Notes: generated from the letters alone by a model not told the origin. 64,000 bases of DNA from Hyposmocoma kahamanoa (GCF_003589595.1 NW_020653855.1:294829-358828); one strand, 5' to 3'; counted from the first letter of the stretch, positions 34,846 through 47,413 are shown. A program made the numbers and translations.

Positions 34846-35299
34846 AGACAGGAAAATAAAAGCGCGTGTGGGTGTGCGTGCTTGTACGTTTGTGCTTTCA
34901 AACTTCCAATTGGAAATATGAACTCTGTCAGAGGTCATATAAAAGCGGTCGTAGTATAATTAACCATAATAAAATTACTACGTGAAGTTCATTAGAAATA
35001 CTTAACAGGTTTTTTCAATCTTGCATTAGATACGCTTTGCCGATCTTTTAAGGTGATTGCACACTCGCATAACGGTTAATAGCGAATGAAACGGCGTTAA
35101 TATTGACTTGTTATGCAAATTTTTTTGGAAATTCCATGTGAATTTTTACAATCCCTTAATAATGTTATTAAATTAAAAGTTATTACTGTAATTAATTACG
35201 CATTACATTACGTTATATTGGACTGTCGAATGAGTCCGTTCGGTATCAAAGTATGTATGAAAAATATTTAAAATATTATATGTATAGTAATTTAGTGGC

Positions 35300-35460
35300 A
35301 CATGAGACTTGTCTACTTATATCTCATGGTGACAGGCACAGTGGCAGTGCCCCTCAGATCTTTGCGATTTAAAGCTCTGAGTGGCATTGCAACTGTTATG
35401 GGCAGGCGTGTCGCTTACCACCAGGCGCACGACTTGTTCGTCCCGTCGCTTGATATCACA
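35300..35460 (-). repeat. Family H repeat, 5' half
   Basis: ACATGAGACTTGTCTACTTA, CGATTTAAAGCTCTGAGTGG, GGCGCACGACTTGTTCGTCC. An open frame of 68 codons across it is a chance frame of the repeat. Confidence 0.7.
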
Positions 35461-35763
35461 AAAAAACGATTGTGTCCAAAAGTGCTTAGGATAGAAAACA
35501 TGGGTTAACGAATACTTAGGTAGTTATTAACTCCTTCGGCAATCAGTAAAACTTCTTATAGCGTTTGCTTATATAGAGACGGCTTCAAATGCAAAGAAAA
35601 TTTTGTGAATTGTGCCTTGTAACGATAATGACACGTAACTCTATCGTTTACCGTTTGTGAACGGTCACTGTTCTGTTATTTACACATAATAAAGTATCAT
35701 AATAGAGCGTCGTTACAAAGCCATGAAAAACTTGCACTAGAGTTGGGATGTGTGTATTACCTG

Positions 35764-36105
35764 GGGGTCGATTCAGAAACTTACGATTTCTTTTCATTTT
35801 TATTCAAAACAACCGAATCGAACGTCGAACTGTCGTATACGAAACCGAACCTATTGTTTACATAACAAGAATGTAATTTGGAAATCTCTTATTGTTTTAA
35901 ATGAAGTTTGGATTTTTTTCAATTTTATTAATTCATTTTTAATAAAAGCCTTAAAAATGTATATTTAAAGGATTTTCTCTGTTAGATAAACGATATCGTA
36001 TCCGCATCCGACTCGAACGTTTAACTCGAAAGCGCCCTTCGAGTCAAGAACGATATCCAATATAACGATTCGGTTAAAATACCGAAATGTTCTGAATCCA
36101 GGCCC
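35764..36105. mobile_element. TIR element (GATTCAGAA ends)
   Basis: The left end GGGGTCGATTCAGAAACTTA and the right end, complement GGGCCTGGATTCAGAACATT, form an imperfect inverted repeat. A diverged relative lies at 5029-5450, sharing GTATGGAAATCTCTTATTAT-like and CGAAAGCGCCCTTCGAGTC-like tracts. Confidence 0.55.
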
Positions 36106-36109
36106 TCAT

Positions 36110-37720
36110 CTACCGTTTCCGATCGACATAGCTATTTCAGATTTTCATTTGTTTCGCTTTTTACAAAATTCTTTGAATTGAATACGACTTTGATAACGAA
36201 GAGAACATCAATCCACACTTAAGAGGCTTATACAACCCCACATGACTTTGGTTGATTCTGCATAACAGTCAAAGTGTTGAATCAATCGCTTTGGGAAAAT
36301 ATATAGTAAAGTTGAGAATATACACTGATTAGTACATAACTAAAGCATGTACTATTTCTTAATATGGACATACCCATTTCGTCATCAATGCGTTTAAAAT
36401 TTTTCAAACATTCCAATATATAGGTAGTCTCATGTTTATTTTTTAAATGGCTAAAGTATATTAATACGTACAACGTCCACGTTATTCTTTAGTTTAGCTA
36501 AATTAACTCATTCAATTCACTGGTGATAAGAAACGACATTGAACTTGGACTCATTGCGGCATTGACGATCCAAAATTCGAACTCAAACGTAGGAAACAGA
36601 CTGATGTAACATTATTAATGAATGGATAATAAAATGCGACTTACAAGGAGACTCGAGCCCATTCATGACTCATACCATAGATATGTTATGTCTACTTAGC
36701 TATAGTAGGCATTACAGATCCTTAAAAGACATTGCGTTTTAATCTATACACTCACGGAAGAAAAAAAACAATAGAAGTGCCCTGTGCCTCGATTACTACT
36801 AGAACCGATGTCGCCAACACTCACACATTTCTATTTGAAAACACTACGAAATCTTGATAATTATTAGTTGTAGCTTCAAATTTAAAAGTAATAACAAATT
36901 CGGGATTGTTCAGGATAATATAAACTTTACTCTGTTGGCATATCGTTGAAAGTTGAATACCACCAATACCTATTATTGGAAGTTACGACGTTTTAATATA
37001 ATATTGAAACTTCAATTAATGTGCTGCCATCTAGCGGTTAATTGCTGAACGACGACGAATTGGAGTTGTGTATTTAGTTCTCCAAAAAAGAAGCGACCAT
37101 ATTGTGTAGGCATAAGCTTTACTTTCGTTACTTGTAAACAGCGCGATTAGGCATTTTTCTACGATTTTGATACAACCATACCGTACAAACCTAAAATGGC
37201 GGACTGAAAAATAGGTCCAACGAAGCCACTTCTACTGTATTTATTGTTCTGTGTATAGACTCATCATCATAAATAACCGGTTATAGCCTAGTCTTGGTTG
37301 AATAAAAGAGAAGGCTCGGTCCACATAAATTTATTAGAGGAGGAAAAGAAAGGCCCAAGAGGACCTATATGCGTATATACATATAACTAATGCTTTAAAA
37401 ACAGTTTAAGTGCAGTTGGAGTTTTACATGATGATAAATAAGCACGTCCTCTCGCTTCGAGAATTTTGATTGGAGTGATGACGTAACGAGTCGACGTAAG
37501 TTAAGTAGAAGAAAAAGGAATTTTAAAGTAAGTGGCCAGGAACCATTAAAGAGGTGGTATGACTATGAAGGAGATCGCATCGTCACACGGTTATGGGTCC
37601 CAATGGCTGGCACAGATCTTTTCTAAGTACAGTGTTTAGGCTAGAGCTTTCAGTCTATCTCTGCAGACTCGAGATTACTTAAAAAAATATTTCCATATTT
37701 TTATGATTTTTTTGAGTTAT
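36110..37720. other. No supported gene
   Basis: Holds repeat segments at 36225-36350 and 36955-37235; otherwise unique AT-rich DNA. Confidence 0.45.
36955..37235. repeat. Repeat shared with 63.70-63.87 kb (THAP-element terminus type)
   Basis: AATGTGCTGCCATCTAGCGG, then TCTCCAAAAAAGAAGCGACC and ATATTG are shared with 63774-63862. The trailing AAATGGCGGACTGA and CTGTRTTTATTGTTCT recur at 6085-6172. All copies are non-coding. Confidence 0.5.
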
Positions 37721-37724
37721 TATG

Positions 37725-38360
37725 TCGTATCGGGATGAACAACTCGTGCGCCTGGTGGTAAGCGACACGTCCTAACAGTTGCAGTGCCAGACCTTTAAAT
37801 CGCAAAGATCTTAGGGGCACTGCCAGCGCGCCCGCCACCTTGAGACGTAGGCTCAACTCACACTGGCGCAGAGTCGAAGCCTGGCGTCGCGTCCTGCTTT
37901 TCAACTACAACGCATGGCGACGCGAGTCGCCTTTGCGTGCCCGGATCACAGTGTGGTCGGCGTCTGACTCGGCACAGCATTACACAAATTTGTACCCTAA
38001 TAACGGGAAAATAGAGATGAATATGCTATTGGCGAAAAACATGACGCGTCGCGACGCTTCGACTCTGCGCCAGTGTGAGTTGAGTCATAAGCACTATCCC
38101 CGACGCATACATAACAGTTGCAGTGCCACTCAGAGCTCTAAATCGCAAAGATCTTAAGAGGCACTGCCACTGCGCCCCGACACCCTGAGACATTAGTTGA
38201 CAAGTCCCATGTGCCTGCAGTTTCACCTGCACCCTTGCACTTCAAAACCGGAACACGGCAATGCTCACATTACTGTTTGGCGGCAGAAATACGTGTGGTT
38301 ACAGAAATAAGTTCTTCGCTGGACGTTCTCTTTCACAAGGAGCTCCACTGCTACCAAAGC
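37725..38360 (+). repeat. Two family H segments around a TIR element
   Basis: 37725-37849 (GTGCGCCTGGTGGTAAGCGA, CGCAAAGATCTTAGGGGCAC) and 38090-38360 (AACAGTTGCAGTGCCACTCA, TTTGGCGGCAGAAATACGTG, TCACAAGGAGCTCCACTGCT). The second is the more complete copy. Confidence 0.7.
37850..38086. mobile_element. TIR element, relative of 10344-10631
   Basis: It has the same terminal repeats (GGCTCAACTCACACTGGCGC; complement GACTCAACTCACACTGGCGC) and AGAGTCGAAGC at both ends, with a shorter and different centre. It lies between two family H segments (37725-37849 and 38090-38360). Target duplication is unclear. Confidence 0.65.
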
Positions 38361-38445
38361 TACCTGACCCTGTAAGTAAGATTTTTAATCTAAGGTATGT
38401 GTCTTTTTTGTTCTGAAAAAAAAAACAATATCACGTCTTACCTGT

Positions 38446-38492
38446 AAAAGGCCCGAAACGTTGCTTTGTTTGAAAATCTCACCCACACACAT
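38446..38492 (+). mobile_element. Penelope-like element terminal fragment
   Basis: CCTGTAAAAGGCCCGAAACG followed by TTGCTTTGTTTGAAAA is the reverse complement of 2295-2330 with few changes. It is a short remnant only. Confidence 0.45.
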
Positions 38493-38825
38493 CAGTATTT
38501 TCATTTACGACCATTGTGTGTTGTTAGTTTTGACCTGGTCTGTTTTAAAAACGTCTACAAACCAGTCGAGCCAATAAGCTAATTATAAAAATAAGTGATA
38601 TTACTCGTGTGAGTCATATGCAAATTGGATCAGTCCACTAATTGAATTATGTATTCGCTGTAATCGATTCTTTGAAAAAGGATCTACTCAACGCTGTATT
38701 CTTATGAACTGTTGTAAGGGTTACAACTAGATAGATAAAACAAGTTTATTATCTTTTCACAAGCACACTCAACAATATACCAAAGTAGGAAAAAAAGGCA
38801 TGTTAAATAAATAAATAATAATAAA

Positions 38826-39030
38826 TAACTCACACACTCAACATAGCCCCGCACTAGGGAAACCCTGTGTCGCGGGTGCCATGGACACACACATAGACAA
38901 CCACAACTTACACCCAAACTTACGAGAGAAATAATTGTAGGCCATACAACTATTTCTCCCGGCCCGGGAATCGAACCTGGGACCTCTGAGTGGCAGTAAG
39001 GCATGGTAACCGTTCGGCCACGGAGGCAGT
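38826..39030 (-). mobile_element. tRNA-derived SINE, near full length
   Basis: The antisense copy runs from CACACTCAACATAGCCCCGC to CCGTTCGGCCACGGAGGCAG. A and B boxes are intact, with only minor changes from the 41597 copy. Confidence 0.82.
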
Positions 39031-39944
39031 TGAAATAATCTTTTTAAATTTGCAAAAGCGTTAGGCAAAAAAAATCTAAACGGTCATCTTTTTTAATGAT
39101 TGGTCCTCTTTCTGTGAGATATAAAATAAATAAAATCGATTGATATTTTAATCTGTTCTGAGCTACGCACAAAATGATCGATTTGTATAAATGAACTTTG
39201 ATAGTTTTATGTTGGGCCTCAAAACTAAGACAAATGAGCATTAAAAATAAAATTTAGATACTTATTTTTAAAACTGTGTAAATGTTGACTAAATTTGTAT
39301 ACTAATATTATATTCTCGATACTACTAATATTATATTATACTCACCGGCCGCTGCCGCGTCACGCTCGCTTTGCTCGCTCGGCTCGTGCTGCTTTTTCGT
39401 GTTTTTCTGCCACACAGAAACATTGGTTCAATCACACCTCAGTTTATTTAATACAAGTGATAGTTATTATAAAAACAGTTTAAAGAAGGAAATGATTTGA
39501 GAAAATGGTGATTGATGAATGATTTCCAAGGAGTCAAATCAAAGTCGTGAGTATACTATTTGTTACCTTATACCACTAGGCCCACGACTTGTTCATTCCG
39601 TCATTTGGATCATCGTAAAAAATTAGAAAACCTGGTTAGCAAATAGCAATATGTATCTGTCCAAAGCGAAGTACTAGGAATGTGGAACTTTCGCGGTATT
39701 AGCGTTTATAAAAGAAGTTCTTCTTCATCACTATCCTTGTTTGTGTTGAAAACTTAGAAGATAGAAAAAAAAAGGTTGAAAATGAAGTGTGGCGTGACGC
39801 TTTTGGTCTTACCCCGGACGCCTTCACGCCGCTGTCCCGCCGCGAACTACGCTTGGGACTGCTGTGCGGCACCGGCACGCATTCGTTTCTCCCTGACCGC
39901 TTTTCCCGCTATACCGCGTCTGCAGAGAATAAACAATAAGAGAA

Positions 39945-40810
39945 CGGACACTCTCCGCCCCTCCCTAGTTTTAGAATCCGCACCACGCCCCGCTCATTAC
40001 CGGTCAAATTGACTGAACGACAACAACTGCCGGCGAGCCGTTTTCGCGCGAAGACGGCTTTGATATTTGAATATAGTTTTCATTTATTCATTACGAAACT
40101 AGTACGTTAATATAAAACATCATTTTACGTTACTATTTATAATGGCCGTGAATTGTGCTGCTGTTTATCATGCTGTTCATCATGGCTATTCATCATCATT
40201 TTCGGAAAGATGAAACGAAGTAAGTAAAATAACGTATGTCTGAGACTCATTCAGTAATTGTTTTCTTCATTTATTTACTGCAGAGTAATATATGTGTTTT
40301 AAAAAATACAGATATATTATATCAATATAATGAGACGCCATGACTTCGCGAAATTTCTATTCGTATTGCCGATAAATATTACGTAGGTAGTGAATATATC
40401 TAATTATTAACTAAACTTGGACAAGCAATTTCAAATACCTTGGTTACCTTACTTAAAAGTACATGTCCGAAATATAACATTTGAAGTGCTTTTAATATAT
40501 TTTTGAAATAAATCTTCAATATTACTCTAGTTAGTGAATTAATGAAAAATATAATAATATATCGATATAAATACCTAATAGACATGTATAATTGTTAGGA
40601 TTCTATTAATAGAATCATAGATAACAGATTCGCGTTAGAATTTTCGCCATGTTGCCGCTCTGACCACGTAACGTAATAGTGCGAGAAAGTGATGGGTAAC
40701 CTTGCCACTTCACGCACACATTTGCGCGTGTGCAGATAGCGCCTTGCTGTATGTAGTAGTAGTAGGTAAATAATTTTCGACCGTTGTATGGAGTGTCCGG
40801 GGTGTGGCGT
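39945..40810 (+). mobile_element. THAP-type transposon remnant, second copy
   Basis: It shares CTCTCCGCCCCTCC, GACGGCTTTGATATTTGAAT, TTATTCATTACGAAACTAGT and ATGGCCGTGAATTGTGCTG with 63085-63660, but the zinc-finger frame is destroyed after NCAAVYHAV. It ends near GGAGTGTCCGGGGTGTGGCG. No other coding sequence is seen. Confidence 0.55.
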
Positions 40811-41394
40811 CTGTGTGGCCTGACTTTTAGTGCCTATGCGACCATTAACTGATCTATTGTGATCACCACTAATTACAGTTCAGAGCCAAGGCCAACAGCA
40901 TTAAAGAACTGAAGGACTCTTGGCTCCGTAAGTTTTTATTGCCTTAGCCTCCAAATTACGGAACTTCGTGCGCACATCAGGAGGCAGCACTGGGAGAGAC
41001 TAACGTTTCAAATTCCTTGTTAACATTTGTTTTGTTGTACAATAGTGTTTACATACATAATACAAACAATCAAATGTTTTTTGCCTCACACGTCTCTAAT
41101 TGACATGAGAATTATGAATGACATAAGTTGATGATTCATTGTGTGCGTCGTTTGTTGTGTTTCTAATTAACTTACATAGTTTATCTTTAAGTGTTCCATA
41201 TATATTACAATTCTATATTGTGCTTCAATAAGGTATTAGTACTTATTAGAGGAGAAGCGAAATGAATCAAATGATTTAGGTGTTCGTATTTATAATAAAA
41301 TAACGGTCTTCCAAAAAATACAGGTACGATTCACCGATTGTGTTGTGTTATTGTCTAAAAAATGGGCAAATGTGTTTAGAGACACGATAGGATG
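40811..41394. other. No supported gene
   Basis: 40860-41005 is moderately GC-rich and unique, with no open frame worth reporting. The rest is AT-rich. Confidence 0.4.
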
Positions 41395-41925
41395 TACTTT
41401 ATCCGATCATATAAAATCTTGAAAACATGCTAAAATCTCTAACACTAATTATTTCAAAATAAAATATGTAACTTTGTACATAATTATTATATGGAGATAA
41501 TTCTCTTTAAGCACTACAGAGAACCTGCAAAATTTTATTTTTTGAACTGCAGCCCTATTAGTTACTAAATTCACATTTAATAACTAACTAATTAACTGCC
41601 TCCGTGGCCGAACGGTTACCATGCCGGACTGCCACGCAGAGGTCCCAGGTTCGATTCCCGGGCCGGGAGAAATATTTGTATGACCTACATTTATTTCTCT
41701 CGTGAGTTTGGGTGTAATTTGTGGTTGTCTATGTGTGTGTCCATGGTACCCGCGATTTACAGGGTTTCCCTAGTGCGGGGCTATGTTGAGTGTGTGCGTT
41801 ATTATTGTTATTATTATTATTATATCTCAAAAATTGGAAATTGCCTGCCCCGTCAGTCGCCATCCGGCGCTTACTGACATCGGATCTTTGTCAAATTTTC
41901 TCCGCCTGTTTTTATTTTAGGTCTT
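41395..41925. repeat. Interspersed repeat split by a SINE
   Basis: Left part to about 41595 (TTTAAGCACTACAGAGAACC, GCCCTATTAGTTACTAAATT), right part 41845-41925 (CCCCGTCAGTCGCCATCCGG, TTGTCAAATTTTCTCCGCCT). The SINE 41597-41835 lies between. Confidence 0.65.
41597..41835 (+). mobile_element. tRNA-derived SINE, best copy
   Basis: The head GCCTCCGTGGCCGAACGGTT contains a polymerase III A box (TGGCCGAACGG). The B box is GGTTCGATTCC about 35 bases later. It continues through AGAAATATTTGTATGACCTA, TGGTTGTCTATGTGTGTGTC and CAGGGTTTCCCTAGTGCGGG, then an ATT-rich tail. It is inserted in the 41395-41925 repeat. It is not a functional tRNA, because the acceptor stem does not close. Confidence 0.85.
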
Positions 41926-41930
41926 TTTTG

Positions 41931-42140
41931 AGCAGCAGTAAAGCTCTTTGTGAAAGAGTTCATCCAGGGAAGTACTGCCACCTTACCTATTTCTGCCGCC
42001 AAGCAGTAATGTGAACATTACTGCGTTCCGGTTTCGAAGGGTAAGGGTGCTGGTAAAATTACAGGCACGTGGGACTTGTACTTATGTCTCAGCTTACCAT
42101 CAGGCACACACGACTCGTGCATCCTGTCCCTTGGATATTA
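41931..42140 (-). repeat. Family H repeat
   Basis: GAGCAGCAGTAAAGCTCTTT to CACGACTCGTGCATCCTGTC, including GCAGTAATGTGAACATTACTGC-type hairpin arms. Confidence 0.72.
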
Positions 42141-42339
42141 TTAGAAAAATATATATTCCTTGGGTTCGTGGTCTCATCTTCCTCTACTCGCACAAGGTTC
42201 TTCTATACGCTGGCCTTTTTAATCCACCCTCCATCTAGTTCACATACGTTTCCATTATCATTAGCTCTGTATAGTCGTGCCCCAGTCATTTCATCCTATA
42301 CCTATCTATACCTTGTACATAGTAGCTGTTTTCTCATTT

Positions 42340-42640
42340 TATTTCTAAGACTAGCATCACACGTACTTCGCAATGCTCTAATTTCCACAGCATTATAGTA
42401 ATAGTGGCAGATAGCCACGCCAATTACCGTCATGTTCGCTGTATGAATTTGTGTCGTTATGTTAACATCAATCCTTTCTATATGACCAAACCGTCGAAGC
42501 ATTCCCTTATCTATTGCAGTCGCTTCACCATCGTTCGCACCACAACTCTCTTTTATTACACTGTCCTTCATTTTGTCTCTAAAACGAACACTAATTTCTA
42601 CAGCAATAATTTCCTTCATTACTTTCATTTTTCTTTTTCC
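42340..42640 (-). mobile_element. RTE-like LINE fragment
   Basis: The minus strand encodes FRDKMKDSVIKESCGANDGE then DKGMLRRFGHIERIDVNITT and QIHTANM, matching the 'MLRWFGHLERM...Y.A.V' region found after the RT domain in RTE-type elements. A 210-codon open frame extends beyond both ends, but only the central part is recognisable. Confidence 0.55.
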
Positions 42641-44906
42641 GTACCTATAATAGTGAATTTTTGAGTTGGGATCAGAACGCCCGGATGAAAAGCGCCTGAC
42701 GCGCCTTTTTACTAATAATGCCTCAGGCGTTAGTTCAAACATCGAAAAATTAATTCCAGTTATGATTTTTTTTTTTCGGATCCAAATGTTTTTTTTCGAA
42801 CAATATAACGTCACGGGTTTTTTACAGGTTCCTGTGCCAACTGTGCGTGTAAGATGATTGAAGCATTTAAAAAAAATTAAGGCTCTAAAAACGCAGACCC
42901 TACAACCTTTTACAAACCAGTATAAAAAAAACAATATTTTTACAATTAAAATTTATTTAAAACACCGCCAAAATTGTGTGACCGTTATAAATTATACGTC
43001 TTATAATCTTATTGAATAACTGGTGCCGGAAAGAACTTCGTGTTTACACGGGAAATTGTACAGGTTTTTTGTATTAATTACTCGACATAGGTTGAGTGTT
43101 GCCAGGAAGATAATTTCACCGAACAATGAGGGATGCTATACTTATTTATTGAATATCATGGTATTTTACTTCCATGTTTTATTTATTTATTTCATAAAAT
43201 TACACAGCATTATTCCAAAATACCGAGGCACTCTGAAAGTCATAAATAGACAATTTGTATTTAATAGTTCACAGAAGACAGGCGTTCATCCATTTTCTCA
43301 CAAAACCTCAAACATTCATCACATACAGCCACCCATCCACTTGCAAAAACATCGCAGTCTGGTGCAGATACGAGAAGACATAAAGACAGTGCAGGGCGCG
43401 AACAAACGGTGATTTACTGTGAAGCACAGTGCGTACCGCCGGCACTGCCAGCAGATGATGAATTCGTGGCTGTAGGTTAATATTATTTAGCGGGAGACGA
43501 ACAGGCGCGCCCGTTGCGTCACCAATTCTAGGCAATCGGAATCTCCTCGCAAGATTCCACCAGCAAAAGTCAGTACACCATAGTTGCGTCTTACTTCTAA
43601 AGAATTAAACTCCAAGACACCAAGGGGGATCTTCCACTTTCAGTCACTTACCAGTTTGTTATAATTATTAATACAAAGATTTAGTTACAAAGAATTTCTT
43701 CGATGTTAATGGACTCGAACCAGTACGCCATGCCGGGGCCACTGTTCTTAACCAACTTAGTTACAGACCAAGTCAGCAGATCTTATAAGTTTCTCTGTTG
43801 ACGAAAGTTGTAGGTTGGAATAAGAATGAACGAAAAGTGGGCTGTAATGTTAGCTGGTCGGACAAAATGTAAATAGTAATATTTATGGTCGCGGATACCA
43901 ATATAAAACCCGCCTACCTTTAATCTTCTTGTATTCAGCTCCTCTTATGAGATGGTGGATGACGTCACCGGTATTATCTGCCTTTTTGCCTATTTTTTGG
44001 AGCTCCATAGGTCCACCGTAACAATCAGTCACCAGTAGACACCAGCACGACACAAAACTGTCGATAAGAAAAATGACGTATGAATGAAAAGAAGTGCACA
44101 TATAAAATCACTCTGTCGAGCACAAAGTCGAGATAGTTCTGGCGGGCGGCCTCCCGAACGAATATAAAGAAAAATGCAGATGAGAACTACCTACTTCTTA
44201 TCCGAGCGCAAATCATTGAAAGATGTGATATGTTTTAAGGATGTGAAGATGTTTACATATTTACGAACATTATCTGTGTTTGTTTACATGTTTTTGTAGT
44301 GGGCTTTAAACAGAGGACAACCATTTTTTCGTGTGGTGTTATTATGATTATGACCGTTGACCTTGAACATTTTTTTTTTAACTTGCTGGACACAGGATGA
44401 ACTTTACAAGGAACAGGACTAACATTGAAATGGCTATTACGTTTTAGATGCTGTCTTGTCTTGATGGTTCTTCAATGTTGTGCTAATCCACCAGTGGATG
44501 CTCTGTGCATAAACACAATGTACTGTCATAAACGTAGCGCAATCAATTCTCACAAAACCTCAAAATATACAAAACAAAACAATACTTAATATTACGTGAC
44601 GTGACTTGGGAATGTTACTATTCGGCTTTTATATAAAGATCTTCCTCGCTGTCTGTTTTGAGAAACTTGTTTTATTTTGAAACGATTTCAAATTTCAGTG
44701 CGGCGGTAGTCTAATGAGAGAAAGGTTGCTTCTCGATGTAGATCGACGGTTCAAATCACTATAACAATCAATCACTAGCTTCGCGTCTCCACTGCTGAAT
44801 ATAAACCTCCCCCTGATCATGCCAATTCTCCCGGTCCTGGAGCACTACACTCGAAGCACGAAATTCCTAATTATGGCCGGTTTCCCACTACGGATGACCT
44901 CCAGAC
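42641..44906. other. No supported gene
   Basis: Apart from the tRNA-like head at 43705-43795 and another tRNA-like segment near 44700-44830 with an RTE-type tail (CCACTGCTGAATATAAACCT), nothing is recognised. The frames at 43023-43412 and 43883-44101 have no motifs. Confidence 0.4.
43705..43795 (-). mobile_element. tRNA-like SINE head, third type
   Basis: The complement reads TAACTAAGTTGGTTAAGA (A-box-like) and TGGTTCGAGTCC (B box), as in a tRNA-derived promoter. No matching body or second copy was found in the window. Confidence 0.4.
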
Positions 44907-45145
44907 GGTAACCTATCACAAACTCGAATTTTTTTTCCGAAATAACGTTTGTTCCAATTTTCATTACAACGAATACTGAATTATAACGAAACCGTTGTTC
45001 TTTCAGGATATATTGGATGTTTATCGCAGTCACGATTAAAATTAAAAGAAAAAACATTTTCCTCTCAAAATTACTTTCGAGGTTATGAATATTCGAGCAA
45101 ACGATATTTCTGGAAAATGTCATTTCGAACTACTGATAGGTAACC
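44907..45145. mobile_element. Family D TIR element
   Basis: Ends GGTAACCTATCACAAACTCG and, on the complement, GGTTACCTATCAGTAGTTCG. A 12-base terminal inverted repeat with one mismatch is followed by TTCGAA-like inner bases. It is collinear with 62806-63076 and non-coding. Confidence 0.65.
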
Positions 45146-45159
45146 CCTCTAGACTCGTG

Positions 45160-45490
45160 TTTCGATCGGAGCTAGAACTAAGAACGTGTGTCAACGCGAT
45201 TTGACAGTTTCTAACGGGCCCGTCTTTTCGTTGACGGACTTCGAGAGTAGTCCCGTAGGTCATCCATTGTACGCTAACAGCTGTAACTACGGATGTCGTG
45301 CTTCGAGTGTAGGTCCCTTGTGCCGCTACCATCCACCTTTCTCAGGTGTCCGTCCATCTTGCCGCAAGGCGTTCTACACTACGTTTGCCTTGACGTGGTC
45401 ACCGATCTAGGACAAGTCTGCTGCGTCGGCCATCAGCCCTCTTGCAGACATGTCCGGCCCATTGCCGCTTAAGTTTACTGATTATGTGAG
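45160..45490 (-). mobile_element. RTE-like LINE C-terminal fragment
   Basis: The minus strand reads KLKRQWAGHVCKRADGRRSR, PRQGKRSV and AARWTDT with stops and shifts between. This is the 'KLKWQWAGHVxRRxDGRW ... GRPxxRWxDD' tail of RTE elements in decayed form. It abuts a family D element ending at 45145. Confidence 0.65.
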
Positions 45491-46559
45491 CTAATGTCGG
45501 TCACTTTAGTTCTTTGAGGTATGACTTCTTAGGAACTCGATCGACTAAGCCACTTTAAATTAGTAGATGAGGCCTAGGCCTAGGCCTAAATGTCGGCGCC
45601 TCGGCTCCGTAGGACATAACTGCAACAAATTTCTGTAATAGTTACTTTAATTTCAAAGTTAGATACCACCAGAGCGCTGTAATAGGTACTTTAATTTCAA
45701 TGTTAGCCACTTGCGACAACTTCTCCTTGGAGGAGACCCGTGCCCAGAAGTGGGACGTAATACTTAATGGTTAATGGTGAACACTACTTCGATATTTACC
45801 TACTGATATAACGTTAGGGACAAAAATAAACTATACTTGGTGGCCAGGTCGCCAACTTAATTTTTGACCTGTTCTGTTTTTATTTTGTTTTTCACAAAAT
45901 TTGTTTTTTTTTGTTGTGTTTTTCGAATTTTGTTTTTGTTACTTTTTTTTCACAAAATTCGGGGAACTTAATATTACATCAATTAATTAAACCGTACGTC
46001 AATCAAACCGGTGAGTGATTGTTTTAATTATGGCTAGAATACAAAACTAACATAGCTATAAGTGTGTGCATCTAACAAATTATGGATTCAAGTTATATGA
46101 AATGAATAGCGTTATTATTATTATTATTATATATTAGTAAATAAATTTGGCTGTTCACAAAAATAACAATAAATGACCAAAAAAAAGTTGACGTAGTGTT
46201 AATTGGAGGTATCGATTCGTTAAGCCGAGGCGGCATTATTGAGAAACGAGAAAATGTATGTGCACTATAAAACTGTCTCATTTATAATCTTGGATTTATA
46301 AAAAAAAATTGGTAAACATAGTTGATGACGCAGTTAGAACAACAAAACTGGTTTGCATTTGTTGCAAATATGTATTTTATATCGGTTATAGTTACGGTTT
46401 CAGATGCATCATGAAATTAGTAATGAAACAGCAAATAATATTGTATTGTACTGTAAAACACTGGATTCCCTAGCATCCATCATCTCGCAATAAAATATTT
46501 CTTTATAGTTGAACGCAATCTGATTTTCCCATTTTTCCGGCAAAATTAGCCCGCTCTAG
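45491..46559. other. No supported gene
   Basis: AT-rich. A short GGCCTA tandem lies at 45571-45590 and T-rich tracts at 45880-45955. It leads into the CpG-rich block at 46560. Confidence 0.45.
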
Positions 46560-47413
46560 TAACACTGCGATCGACCGCGACCGGTCGGCGCGCCGTGCGG
46601 GGGGCGGCTGTCAAATCGAATTAACGCTTGTGTTACGATTAGCGTTTGTTTTATTATGAAATACGCTTTATCGTGAATTAATTTCTTAATAATATTGCTC
46701 TTTGCGAACTATCAAACATGTCTTATACACGGAATATTAATATAATGCTGCAATTATAACGTTTATGTTAACGCTTTTCGTGAATTCATTTGCACTAGAA
46801 CGACGTCTATTTTTGTTTAGTAGCCCCAGTTTTACCGCATAAATATTGTGTTTTGTTTCGAAATCAACGTTTTCGGCGTTCATAATGATCCTTTGAAGCG
46901 AACATAGTCATTTCTGAGACGGAATTAGTGAAGCGTTTCCGAGATTGGGTTATAAGCAAGTTGAAATTCGCTTTCGAAATTCTTTGTTGCTAAATTCGTG
47001 CCAATTTTAGTACAAATACGGTTTTTGTGTCCTAAATGATAGTGCCAAGTTACTTTTCAGACCGTGCAGTGTATTTAAACAAGTGATTAAACAATAGTTT
47101 GTTAGTTTAAACTAAACAAATAATTAATCAAAGAAACAAAAACTAAAATCAGGGTGTGTGTGAGTGAAAGTAGTATAATCAAATTTTTAATTAGGAACTC
47201 CAAAAAATCAAATTTATTTTTTTATGTGTTAAGCAGTGACATTGACAAATCACCTTATTGACCAACAACACTTAAATGGTGATCTTTGTAGAAACATTGT
47301 TATTATAACTGAAAAATTAAACCAAAAACATGAGAAGAGTATTTGGAGTGTGTTCAGAGAGCTGGCTCCTATGCGGACAGAATGTGAGGCGGTAGCCTGT
47401 CTAGATGTTGTCT
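46560..47413 (+). promoter_or_regulatory. Candidate promoter and 5' exon (CpG-rich core), possibly of the RhoGAP gene
   Basis: This block is free of the repeats that fill the rest of the window. It begins with a CpG-rich core at about 46572-46611 (CGACCGCGACCGGTCGGCG followed by a G-run), rare in this AT-rich DNA, and continues as about 800 bases of unique sequence resembling a long 5' UTR with several short upstream ORFs. Near the end an ATG at 47371 opens 14 codons (MRTECEAVACLDVV) and is followed by T|GTATGT and a T-run, a plausible donor. Joined to the internal AG of the 55484 exon the frame stays open (VVFRFSSES). It does not join in frame to the 53044 exon with that donor, so it may be an alternative or non-coding first exon, or belong to another gene. 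Confidence 0.35.

Noticed and set aside
38026..38232. Short minus-strand open frame
   Set aside because: It spans the junction of a TIR element and a family H repeat.
41597..41670. Possible tRNA gene
   Set aside because: A and B boxes are present, but the acceptor stem does not close, there are several copies with the same non-tRNA 3' body, and the copies are SINEs.
42302..42934. 210-codon minus-strand frame as a host gene
   Set aside because: The recognisable part (MLRRFGHIERIDVNITTQIH) is an RTE LINE tail; the remainder is flanking sequence that happens to be open.
45571..45590. GGCCTA tandem as a functional site
   Set aside because: Three units only; simple-sequence drift is the simplest explanation.
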